From Syngnathus acus (taxonomy: Eukaryota > Chordata > Actinopteri > Syngnathiformes > Syngnathidae), in NCBI RefSeq assembly GCF_901709675.1, contig NC_051090.1, positions 9,996,842 to 10,060,841 on the forward strand: a stretch of DNA of 64,000 nt, given 5' to 3'. Shown piece after piece: positions 28,621-39,730 of this stretch. Every line of letters starts with the position of its first letter. The stretch's first letter is position 1. The notes under the pieces are model-generated. The model searched no databases. It was not told the DNA's origin and saw only the letters and a program-made list of their open reading frames with translations. The position numbers and the translations under genes were made by a program.

Positions 28621-31028
28621 TCGTGGAAAGAGAGAAAGTGGTGGCACGAGTATCCCAAGTGTGGGAGGTAACCAAGTAAGACTACTCCATTATTGGATTG
28701 ATTTTCTGCTTATCGATAACTGCGGATGAATAGAATGGGCACATTCAAACATTTCGGGAGGCATCTGGTGGCATACTAGTACCACGAAACTGCCATAACG
28801 GCGTCCAATTAAAAAAAAAAAAAAAAAACCGTGATATGCCGCCATCTTGTGGCACCTGTAGGCAACAACAAATATTTTTCGCTGTCCGTCAGCAACTTTG
28901 GAATTTTCTTTATTCAGGGCAGGACTTCATCATATCTGCCTGCACTTTACTTGAGAATTTATTTTTCAGACGACTATATTCTTTTAAAGCATACAGTACT
29001 TTCTCTTCCTTACTTTTCCCAGACTGGCTGATTACGTTTTCAACCTCACGGTAGACGACACGGTGTTAATAAACCTGCCTTGTGGAGGAATGTCAGTTTG
29101 TAATTTTATGAGAATGTGAATTTGTCATTTTTAACCACTAATATGTAACTTTATGATGTGTGAGTAATCTTACAAATGTCCGACATATAAAAACAAAGAC
29201 AAAACAATAAATTAATCATCTAAAAACAGTCAACACAATAAAATAAGAAAACAATTCAGAGTCTCATACTGAGACAAAAGACAGCAATAAAAAGTGTTTT
29301 AAGTTATTTTACGTTCAGATTACGCAAACAAATGAATAAAGTCACTCGGCTTGGCAACTGGCAGAAGAATGTGAGCAATTGTGTTTGGTTGTGTTTTTTG
29401 GTTTGCACCACTTCCCACTGTGTCCAGCTTGTTGATCATTCGCTTGCAAAACAAAAAGCAACACGACTAAGTCAATATTTGGGCTCCGATAAGAGTGAAT
29501 GGATGCTTTGAATGGTGGAGGCGGTCGTGCGTGTGCGTGGGGTAGAATCGTGGGATGCCGCTGTCTCCTGCACACTCCGCTGTATGCAACATGCATTCCT
29601 CCAATTACATTTGAACACTTTGAATCAAGCATGTCAATCGATCTTTCTATTCACTGAGAAGCAGCCTGGAAGAGGAACAAAATTGGTGTAATTGCGACAT
29701 CTAGCGTAGAATGTTTACCGTGGAATTATTAAAGCAAGAGCAAAAATCCACTGCATTGCCCTGTGTGGAAAATGTCTGAAAAGGGAGCAATTCCAAGAAG
29801 GCCTTGTCCCTGAAATGGCCCCTCGTAGACAAAGAGGGCTTTTCCCGTTTGTATTTATGCCGTGACGTCATCGGCGTGCGCTGACAGACGGGTCGTTTGC
29901 TGAGGGCCAGGTGGGCACACAGCGGCACAACACGGGAGCGGAAACCCGTCGAAGGATGCCACCGCGTCCTCATCCGACCTTTCCCATCAACCTTCCTCAC
30001 TCTCCATCCGCATGACGTCACACCTAGTACATCTACTGAGTCGTTTTATGAGTCTAAATTTTATGATAATGTGTTTTTGTTGTTTTTTATGTCAGTTGTT
30101 TTTCATTCAAAGGTTGTTTTCTGCTGAGTTTTTTTTTTTATGGGAGGCGGGCAACATTTTGCTCATTTTCCTTCCAGCTCTTAGCTTTTAAACATACTAT
30201 TTTGATGTTTTTAGTATGTTGTTGTCATGCCTAACGAGCCCCATATGGCCCCGGGGCCGCAGGTTTCTCACGATAGCATTAAGTCAGGCACTCTGCAAAC
30301 ATCAGAGCGTCTTTTGGCTCCTGATGAGACAAAAAAAAAATCCAAAAAAGGCTCAATTGAAAGCAGACGTTCAGTGGACACAAGCGGGTGCCGCATGTCG
30401 ACATGATCCAATAAGAGGGCAGGAGATGGGGACATTAGCCTCAAAGGGAAGGCCGGAGGAAGGAGCTGAAGCAAGTAAACAAAAGGCCAAAGTTTACATT
30501 GACAATGGCACAAGCTTTCTTGAGTCCTTTTAGTGAAACTTTAGAGCTCCAGGCGTGGAATGTGCAGAGTAAACACAGACAACACGGGGAAGACGATGAA
30601 GACGAGACACTCGGGTTCTGTGACATGAGTGCAAGATGTAAAACATAACATCAGGGCTACAAAGTTCCACTTTATTACGGACAGTCTGAAATTGTCGATT
30701 CTTTTATTTATGTATTCAAAAATAAATATATAAAAGATAATTGTGTTTAATTGTCTTCATATTTCCAGATTTTTTTGTTTGTTTTACTGTGAACACATTA
30801 TTTGCAGAGGATATGAACAGGCTGGCACGCAAATAGCAAAAATATTTTACGGGCTATGCTTTTTTTTCCCCATTCAACTCTATTGGGTGTCAAAATTCTT
30901 CCGTTTCAATCAGGCATGTTTTCTGCCGTTTTCTGTCATAACCTGGTGAGCACTGCCCCCAAGCGGAATAGATATGTAATTACATGTGCCATAAAAATAA
31001 AAAAACTGCCGATAACCATAGTTTTTTA

Positions 31029-31076
31029 TTTGTTTGTTTGTTTGTTTGTTTGTTTGTTTGTTTGTTTGTTTGTTTG
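31029..31076. repeat. (TTTG)12 microsatellite
   Basis: Twelve perfect tandem TTTG units in the NDNF-CPEB2 intergenic interval. Confidence 0.97.
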
Positions 31077-32183
31077 GAGTTTTTTTTAGGATATTCCTGT
31101 TTAGTAATGATATTAAATGAATTCTATGGCAGAAATGACATTTTAGTCTGTCACTGGCATCAATCCCTTCAATAACCGCAATCGCCGCTGGGTGGCAGTA
31201 ATTTTACAGTTTTATTCTCACACAGGCCTTGAATGAAAAAATAAGAGTTAATTCCTCTCCAAGTTGACTACACTTCGTTCATCAAATATTGATTGGTTCA
31301 TTGAGTCATTTGATGGCGTTAAGTGGGGCAGGCATACATCGAGAATCAAGAAAGCCCCTTTAGAGGTTAAATATGTCCGGGTTCATTAAATGTAGATATT
31401 CCAAAAGAGTATCTGCGCACTATGCATTATCTTTTACAGTATGTGAAGCGAGGCGCATTGGTGTGGAAAGCATGTGAGAAGTACACCTGCTGGCTCCATA
31501 ATCGAGACCCCCCTCTATTTATTTATTTTTATTATGGACGCTGCCGACCCTCCCCACCCCCCGCATTGTATACAAGGCAGATGTGCACACACATAACCGC
31601 ATTACCTGCACTAATGCAGGCAGGTGCTTCCCCCTTGATTCAATCACAAGCCCCCAACCCTGCTTTGTTTTGTCCCTGACACACGACATGTGGAAACACG
31701 ATGCTGCATGTAAGTATTCCAAATCAACGCTATCCATCTTAAAGGTCATCGACTGGTACGCTCTGAGGCCTCCCTAGTAGAAAGGCAATTCAGCGCAATA
31801 TTATAAAGATGTCATCTTGAAATGAAATAAAATATATAAATGCAAAGTCATTGATGTGGAGTGAGCCACGCGACTTCCTGTGTGCTCCCAGATGGGATTA
31901 CAGGTACAAGGGCCACTCCTGATGATGGAGTCATACCAGTTGGTGGTCAAACAAACAAAATGATCTGATCAATGCCCCCCCCCCAAACACACACATACAA
32001 AGAGCCTGGTCGAGTAATCAAGCACAGCAAAAGTAATGCAGATGAGCGGTTGCTATGACGACAAGATGAGGACGACAAGCTTTACAAACCCGGCGACATT
32101 CAATAGGCTTTAGCGATCCAGGTGCTCATGAGTGGAAAACACATTCAAATAAGAAGTGCTGTTGTGGGGTTTACAACAAACAC

Positions 32184-32543
32184 CCATCCATCCATTTTCT
32201 GAACCGCTTAGTCCCCACGGGGGTCGCAGGCGTGCTTGAGCCTATCCCCGCCGCCATCGGGGGACACCCTGAACCGGTTGCCAGCCGATCGCAGGGCACA
32301 CAGAGACAAACAACCATTTGCACTCGCACTCACACCTAGGGACAATTTGGAGTCTTCAATCAACCTCCCAAGCATGTTTTTGGGATGTGGGAGGAAACCG
32401 GAGTGCCCGGAGAAAACCCACGCGGGCCCGGGGAGAACATGCAAACTCCGCACAGGGAGGGCCGGAGGAGGGCCGGAGACGGAATCGAACCCGCACCCTC
32501 CTAACTGTGAGGCGGACGTGCTACCCAGTGCGCCACCGAGCCG
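32184..32543 (-). mobile_element. Full-length tRNA-derived SINE with 12-bp target duplication
   Basis: Flanked by direct repeats TACAACAAACAC at 32172-32183 and 32544-32555, the sign of LINE-mediated retroposition. On the minus strand the head has a tRNA-like A box (TGGCGCACTGGGTAGCACG) and B box (GGTTCGATTCC). The tail ends in a GGATGGATGG-type repeat. The body contains the GAGTTTGCATGTTCTCCCC and TTCCTCCCACATCCC stretches common in fish dispersed repeats. Degenerate pieces of the same SINE lie in every snRNA array unit (for example 44215-44502 and 55521-55807). Confidence 0.85.
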
Positions 32544-32880
32544 TACAACAAACACTCACTAAAAATATTTTTACATACCGAAGCGTATGAAAGAAGTTGG
32601 ACAGTGGTACAGTGGTTACAAGTTCAACTCAAATTATCTTTCTGCATTGAAATGAATGGAAGTACCATTCATTTGTTCAGACACACACAAAAGATTAGGC
32701 TATCAAAGTAGGGCCGGTGTTGACTCTTTCTTTATTCCTTCCTTCCTTTCTAATATTTTAAAAAGTACAAAGCATTACATAATAGAAGGTCTACTACGTT
32801 TAGGGTTGCAAAAAGAGGTGTCGGCCCCACACTGCACTTTATGAATAATGAAGCACTTGGGAGAAAAATGACGTAAACTC

Positions 32881-33303
32881 TGCGGTGCTCTTTGCAGGCA
32901 GGCAGGCGAGAGAGGCGAGGCGAGGCAGGCCGGCGTCGAGGCGCGCGCACACGGGCATGATGCGCCCGTGACGTCGGTTCCGTCTGGGACCTTTAATCCC
33001 TCTGCCGCAGCAGTAGAGGAGCGAGGAGGGGGGCAGCCAGCAACCGGCATGGACCGCACGAGCTAACGGCGAGCAGGACCCCCTCCCGTTAGGCAAAAAA
33101 AGACGCATTCTCGGTGGGTCCTGGTTGAAAGCTCTCCATATCAATCCAAACCAAATCGGGATCCGGTGCCGGTTCCGTTCAGGCCAGACCTCCTCCCTTC
33201 TTTCCTGCCTCCCTCCCTCCCTCCTCCTCCTCCGCCACCAGACATCCTCCCTCCACATTGTCATCATTTACAAGCGTAGCGAGGCGGATCGGTGCTGCAA
33301 AAC
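32881..33303 (+). promoter_or_regulatory. CPEB2 CpG-rich promoter and 5' UTR region
   Basis: GC- and CpG-rich sequence rises sharply from about 32890. A CRE-like TGACGTC lies at 32969-32975. A C/T-rich tract (33180-33250) precedes the start codon. An in-frame TAG at 33277-33279 shows that the ATG at 33304 is the first in its frame. The transcription start is not defined by sequence. Confidence 0.5.
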
Positions 33304-36300
33304 ATGCAGGATGAGCCTGCGGTGGTGACACGCACTCCGACGCCGCCGTCCACCGACGAGGAGCCTGCCAGCCGCTGCACGGTGCCAGCGGATTACGAGC
33401 AGCGAGGCTTCCGTCCGACGTGGCCTGCCCGTGACCTTCAATTCGGTCGGGAAAGACAGCGGCGATCCGGAGAGTTCGCCCCGGAACCGGCGGCCGCGTC
33501 GTCGGCCGCCCTCGACCCGCGCGAGGACGCAGCCGATGCCGCGACGCCACCATCAACATCGCCGCCGCCGACTTCCGTGAATCCGCTCCGCGACCTCCCG
33601 ATGGACTCCCCCGTGGGCCACTACGTCAGCAACGGCAATGACTACAACATGTTGTCCGGAGGTCTGGGCGCCGGCTTCCCGGAGATGCAGAGCACCACTG
33701 GCAGTGGCGGCTCGTCGTCGCCCTCTCTCCCGGGCTTCGGCACGCCTTGGTCGGTGCAGACGTGCGGCTCATCGCCCCCTCCTCCGCCTCTTCCTGCTCC
33801 CCCGCCTCCTCCCGCTCCACCTGCGCCCGCCTGCACCTCCGGCGACAGCAGTGGCAGCGGCTTCTACACGGGGATGCGTTCGTCATCCGTCAACCCGGCC
33901 TTCTATCAGGGCTTCTCGGCTAATCCGTGCTCCGGAATGAACGTGCAGGGCTTCGGCGGACCCTTCTCGCCGCAGATCCGCCGCTCTCCCATCAGCCCGC
34001 AGATGCACAACCAGCAGGGCGCCTTCCTGCAGCAGAGGAACAACTACAACCAACATCAGGTGGGCTCCAGACATTGCCAGACGCATCCCAGAAATCGAGC
34101 ATTTTTCTGCATAGTCGACCTCCGTTATATTGCGGTCAATCATGGTTTCGCTGATTTTTAAGCAATCTTTTTCCCCACCGCGTTCTTAATTCAAGACTTT
34201 TTCATGTGTCCTACATGTACATCCGATTTTGTGTTGATTGGTGAAACTGATGTTGGGGCAAATTTCTTATTTTACCTTTGTTTTATTAACTTTCCACATA
34301 TGAGTGTTTTTATTGCCAAAATGTCTGATTGTCTAGATCAGCTAGAAAGTTATTGGAAAAGAAATGATCCAAAGCATACAGCATCATGTGCCCAACAACA
34401 ACTACATTGATGGAACAGAGCAACTCGTGATCCCAAGCATACCACATCATATTCAACGTTCATTAGCTCCACGTGTGTTCACTAATTGCTTTTGTTGCCC
34501 CCCCAGCCTATGATGAAGCAGTCTCCCTGGGGGGCTCACCAGGGCAACGGCTGGAGCTCGGGTGGTGTGTCCTGGGGGCGCGACCATCGCAAGGGGGCAG
34601 GCGGCGCGGGCACGGCAGGCCAGGGCGGCCACGCGTCGTCGCCCCTCAAGAAGGCCTTCCACAGCAACGTCATCGCGCCACCCAAGTTCCCGCGCTCGAC
34701 CACCTCGCTGGGGCCTAAGTCGTGGCTGGAGGACAACGTGTTTCGCGCCGACGGCAACAGTAACACTTTGTTGCCCCTCCAGGTACGACAAGCGAGGTCA
34801 TGGTGTTAGCTTGAACGTGGAAATTAGCATCTCAATTAGTCAGTAGGTTGTTGGGAGGATGAGTTTCAGGGACGTCGGGTGTGGCTGTCAAGTTTTGAAA
34901 CGCTCTTTGTTTTCTCACGAGAGCTAAGCTAACATTAGCAACCGCTGGGACTGATGAAACCCAATACGCACGGAGTGTTTAATGTCATTCCGGAAAATGA
35001 AATGATGTCATTTTTTGCCGCCGGCTCACTTGGGGAGTGATGTGATTTGACTGCAAAGTGCTGGACACGGCTCGTGTGTCATCCTGGTTTCGTGATCGTA
35101 TCTCGCTAGTAATGGCCAAAATGAGATTGCTGTGTTTTCTGAGAGAGCACAAAAGAAGTGAAAGACAAAATGACTTGTGTGCGACAAAGCACAAGGCTTC
35201 CCGTTTCAGGAAGTGTCAGCGAGTGCGCGGATGGCGCTGATCTTCATTTCCATAAACACTGTCACATGAGGAATTCAAATTCCAAGACCTTTTCCTTCCT
35301 TCCTCGCTGTCTGCTTAGTGTTTGGTAGTCGGTGATGCTTGTCACTAGCGTCTCTTTGTTTTCAACCTGAGTTAGCAAGAACATCATAAGAAAAGGGGAA
35401 AAAAAATCCTTTATTTCAAATCACACTCCTGCAACACAAGCGTCATAGACCACAAACAAAATGTCTCCATGAACCCCCAAAAAAAATGGATTAGCATGAA
35501 ATTGGATGCTACTCAGGGAGGCTTTGGTGGATGACTAATTGGGTCACGGCATCTTTTAGCGGGCCGATTCCATTTCAACATGTAGCATGAGCTCATCATG
35601 CTAGCTGGGGACCAGAATAGTCCCGTATGAGTGTGTCGTGCGTTTCAATGCCATACTCTCGGTTCCTGTTTCCACTCCCGGATTCCTTTGACCCGTAAAT
35701 CCGGGGAATTGCCCATATACAGCGCTGGGCAGCATACCTCGCGGACCCCTAAACCCAACAACGGAAAGAATGTTGATCCCGGCCGAGCCGAAGACTGCCC
35801 AGGCTTTATTATTGAAAGTAATATTCCCAAGACAAATTGTGATGAGATAAACCTCACTCAAATCTTTCCGTTTTGTGCTTCTAGGACCGCTCCAGGCTGT
35901 ACGAGAGCCTCAACATGCATTCGCTGGAGAGCTCCCTGATTGACATCATGCGAGCCGAGCAGGATCCTCTGAAAGGTGAGCGCTGCTTCTCACTTTCCCA
36001 ACTGTGAGGCCTCCTGAGAAGCTGTGTTGTGTTTCTGCGTCAAAGCTTATTTGCTCCCCCGCTGAGCGCCTAATACGTGTGGGCCTCCAGCTGGGTATTT
36101 ACACCGCCAAGCGGCTCTGATCACATGAACCCGGCCGATACAAAAGTTGAAGGCTACCGGTGTACTGAATAGATTCGAAAATTTGCACCTTTTTTGGGGG
36201 GGTGTTTGTGCGAAAGCATGACTTAGCTGCCTTGAGACAAAAGTTTAATTTCGCCAAAGAACAGTTTTATCTCAAATCATCTTTCCCCATTGAAATGAAT

Positions 36301-39300
36301 GGAAATCCCATTAATCTGTTCCGGCCTTCCAAATAATATCAACAAAAATGGTTGTGCAGTGGACTCCAGCTATATATACCGAATATCTGCATCGACTGTA
36401 ATTGCCATTGTAAATTCCCATGGAAATTTACCAGGACTTTCGCCACCTCTTTGCAACCATACTAACCACGAGGCCTATGGTACCAAACTCACAAACGGTG
36501 CTTCTACATTTAAATCATTGTTGTTCCTCCTGAAGCAGCAGCTGGCAAGGACACGGGCCAAGTGGGGAGTGCGGGATAACGCGCAATGCTAATTTTAGAC
36601 GCCGTCGCCCTTTCACACGCTGCGTTTGACAGCCAGGAGAGTCGAAGGAGAGGAAGAAGGAGAGCTGGCCAGGCTGGGCTGCTGTTGGCTATTTTTAGCA
36701 GCTCCTAAACACATGGGACCCCACATATTGGCATGGTGGGGTTGGCTTCCTATGCCATTTTAAAAATGAACTTGCTTTTGCTGGGTTCGCCCTTTAAAAC
36801 GAGCAATTACTGTTCAACACTCATTATTGAGGGATTATGGCGCAATGGCTAGCATATTTAGCTAACATGCAAGTGACCAAGTGTGCGTTTGTTCATCCAG
36901 GCCGCATTGGATGCCTGAACCAGACTGCCGACGGGCTCCTCATGCTTAACGGTAATTATCGCTTCATTTTACTACGTGCACCACTAATTAGGTGCAAAAT
37001 TTTGCCGCAATCTGCCACTTCTAGATGTTACGAGTGGAGTTAGCCGGTACGCGATGAATGGCTGAATGAAATGTTCAGTTGTGGCATAATGAGCTTTTTA
37101 TATCCCATACATTTGTATTTAATCATTTAGAACATTTTTTATTCAAGTACAAGTCTTTTTAATTAGAATGTGCAATATTTATAGGATGTAAAAAAAAAAA
37201 AATTGTGAACAACAGGTAGTCTAGCATTTGATTAGTTCCAAAGACCTGAAACATTCTCCTCTACTTACACGCAGCCAGGAGCTATGGCAGACGTCGAGGT
37301 AAAACTTCAACTAATTCAGCACGTTTGCTTATCATTTGGCTCTTTTCACTTCAGACGTGGCTTGTTTTTAACCTGCTGTGTGTTTGCTCATTTTGCAACA
37401 TGACAAGACAGTTAAATATAAAAAAAAAAGAATTGGCTCAAGATTTGGAAATTGTCATTATTTGCTGTTAAAACATTGTCATCCGTGCTCTGGTTGGTAT
37501 TGTGACGTTTGTTGGATTAAGCAGGGTCGCTTTTTTTTTTTGTGCAGTTTTGTGTTTTAAATAAATTGTGCCTAATCCTCGTCAGTGCTGAAATAACACA
37601 ATGACACGTGACTACCTTCGCCCTTGACTTCACCTGCTCTCAATCTCCGCCTCCAGGGCGCTCTTCTCTTTTCCCCATTGACGACAATTTGCTGGATGAC
37701 GGCCATGGCAACCAGGGGGTTCCGGGGGTCCTGGGCTCGGCCGGCTGCTACCCGCATCAGAACGGCGAGCGCATCGAGCGCTTTTCACGCAAGGTGTTTG
37801 TGGGCGGGTTGCCGCCCGACATAGACGAAGGTGAGAACGCAAGTACAGTGATTCTTTTTTTTTTTTATCTGCTACGCGGGCTCCCTCTCGTGATATGCCC
37901 CAAATCTGCAAGAACTATGATTGTATGGAACGCTGGCTCCCTCTAGTGGTACGCCGAAAATCTACTGCCTATTGTTTTGTTACCACGTCACTTAGTACAC
38001 TTAGTATTTCCAGTGTGGTCGATACTAAGGTTGTCACCTGGGTCTGAAAAAAATCCTATAAATGTTGAACATCGAATCGACCTTTTTGTTTGTAAGCAAT
38101 GGCGTCTGTCGCACATCTAATCCAAGATAAAAAAAATCACCCTTCTACGCTGCAATTATATAGCTCTAATGAGTAAAAATGACATTTACTAGTTATTTGT
38201 TTGGTTATTGCTTTATTTATTAGCAGGCCTTTATTATTTTGGAAAACAGTTTTTTGTTGTGGACACCTGGGGGCAGTATTGGGCGAAAAAAGGGGGAATC
38301 AATAATTATGTGCTGTTTGCTTATGTGGAATAAAAACAAGTAATGTAATTATTCACAGTGTGTAAGAATAACCAAATGTGGTTGCCTGTTCCTCTGTTCC
38401 TTGCTTGGCTGGGTTCGATTTTGATGTTTTTTAGACTTGGTGTGATCATCTTATGCGGTTTTACCTTCATATTTGAGGAGAATTTTTGCTGGTCACAAGG
38501 AGCAGCTAGCATAAAATGGATCACCTGGTATTAGCCACATAGCGTATTTCTCCTGTTTTAACCAGTCAGTATTAAAACATGTCGAGCGTTTCTATTTTTT
38601 CTTTACTGACCTATCATCACCTCCTCGTCATCCGTCTCTCCACCCATTTTCACGATATAATTTCACTGTTTTTAGTCGATACTGACAAAAAGCACTTGAC
38701 TATTTCCCCGACGGCTGTTTCGTCTGAACACTTTGTTTCCTCTTCCACTTTAGATGAAATCACCTCCAGCTTCCGCCGCTTTGGTCACCTGGTGGTTGAC
38801 TGGCCGCACAAAGCTGAGAGCAAGTCCTACTTTCCACCCAAAGGTTACGCCTTCCTGCTGTTCCAGGAGGAGACTTCTGTGCAAGCCCTGATTGAAGCCT
38901 GCATGGAGGAGGATGGCAAGCTCTACCTGTGTGTCTCCAGCCCTACCATCAAGGATAAACCTGTGAGTTCACCATCATTTGAAAAATTCTAACCATGACT
39001 TAAGGGATTAAAGAATCATTTCATCTGCAGGTGCAAATCCGCCCGTGGAACCTGAGCGACAGCGACTTTGTGATGGACGGATCTCAGCCCCTGGACCCCC
39101 GCAAGACCATTTTTGTGGGAGGTGTCCCTCGTCCCCTGAGAGCAAGTAATGATCAACGTCATTTTGTCTTTTCTTCATGGCGATCTTTGAGATCTCTGAC
39201 CGCCTCATGTCCCGCCTAGTCGAACTGGCCATGATCATGGACCGCCTCTACGGGGGCGTCTGCTACGCCGGGATCGACACTGACCCGGAGCTTAAGTACC

Positions 39301-39730
39301 CCAAAGGGGCGGGGCGGGTGGCTTTCTCCAACCAGCAGAGCTACATCGCTGCTATCAGCGCCAGATTTGTGCAGCTGCAGCATGGCGACATCGACAAGCG
39401 GGTATGATTCTTTGGTCCTCTTTGTAGCGTTGGACTGACCAAGTGAAGGACTGACTGATCAGTACATGTTTTGCCATGTTGACTTTTGTCCACGTGTCTC
39501 AGGTGGAGGTGAAGCCGTACGTGCTGGACGACCAGCTGTGCGACGAGTGCCAGGGCGCTCGCTGCGGCGGCAAGTTTGCTCCCTTCTTCTGCGCCAACGT
39601 CACCTGCTTGCAGTACTACTGCGAGTTCTGCTGGGCCAACATCCACTCACGCGCCGGCCGTGAGTTCCACAAGCCTCTGGTCAAGGAAGGCGCCGACCGC
39701 CCGCGGCAGATCCACTTCCGTTGGAACTAG
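33304..39730 (+). CDS. CPEB2: CPEB2, cytoplasmic polyadenylation element-binding protein
   Basis: RNA-binding regulator of translation that binds U-rich CPEs in 3' UTRs. Ten coding exons join in phase: 33304-34059, 34507-34782, 35885-35975, 36901-36951, 37275-37298, 37657-37830, 38754-38962, 39031-39145, 39220-39401 and 39503-39730. Together they encode 701 residues. The N-terminus is disordered, with a proline-rich run near residues 158-177, and includes RRSPISPQMHNQQ and LQQRNNYNQHQ. Then come KSWLEDNVFRADGNSNTLLPLQ-type and MHSLESSLIDIMRAE blocks. RRM1 starts at about residue 445 (KVFVGGLPPDIDEDE) and RRM2 at about 552 (KTIFVGGVPRPL). The C-terminal Cys/His ZZ module (CDECQGARCGG, CEFCWANIHS) ends GADRPRQIHFRWN. 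FYTGMRSSSVNPAF, NSNTLLPLQ and this C-terminus favour CPEB2 over CPEB3 or CPEB4. The codon across exons 8/9 gives Ile where paralogues have Val (AIELAMIMDR). Confidence 0.94.
37275..37298 (+). other. 24-nt CPEB2 microexon
   Basis: Flanked by GCAG on the left and GTAAAA on the right. It keeps frame and encodes ARSYGRRR-type residues (Ala completed by the preceding exon's last base) just before GRSSLFPID. The same 8-residue segment is known as a neuron-enriched microexon in the CPEB2-4 family. Skipping it joins the exons at 36951 and 37657 in frame. Confidence 0.9.

Larger units (their letters stand above)
28621..32880. other. Intergenic region between head-to-head NDNF and CPEB2
   Basis: Holds a (TTTG)n run (31029-31076), a complete SINE (32184-32543) and otherwise unremarkable AT-rich sequence. 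It is the presumptive shared upstream regulatory interval of two divergently transcribed genes. No conserved exon could be supported. Confidence 0.5.

Noticed and set aside
28357-28675. Overlapping 70-96-codon minus-strand frames near 28.5 kb
   Set aside because: Low-complexity Arg/Glu/Ser frames from CT-rich 5' UTR sequence; better explained as the non-coding NDNF first exon.
32839-33267. 142-codon minus-strand frame upstream of CPEB2
   Set aside because: Lies across the CpG-rich promoter/5' UTR, with no recognisable domain; high GC content makes long frames by chance.
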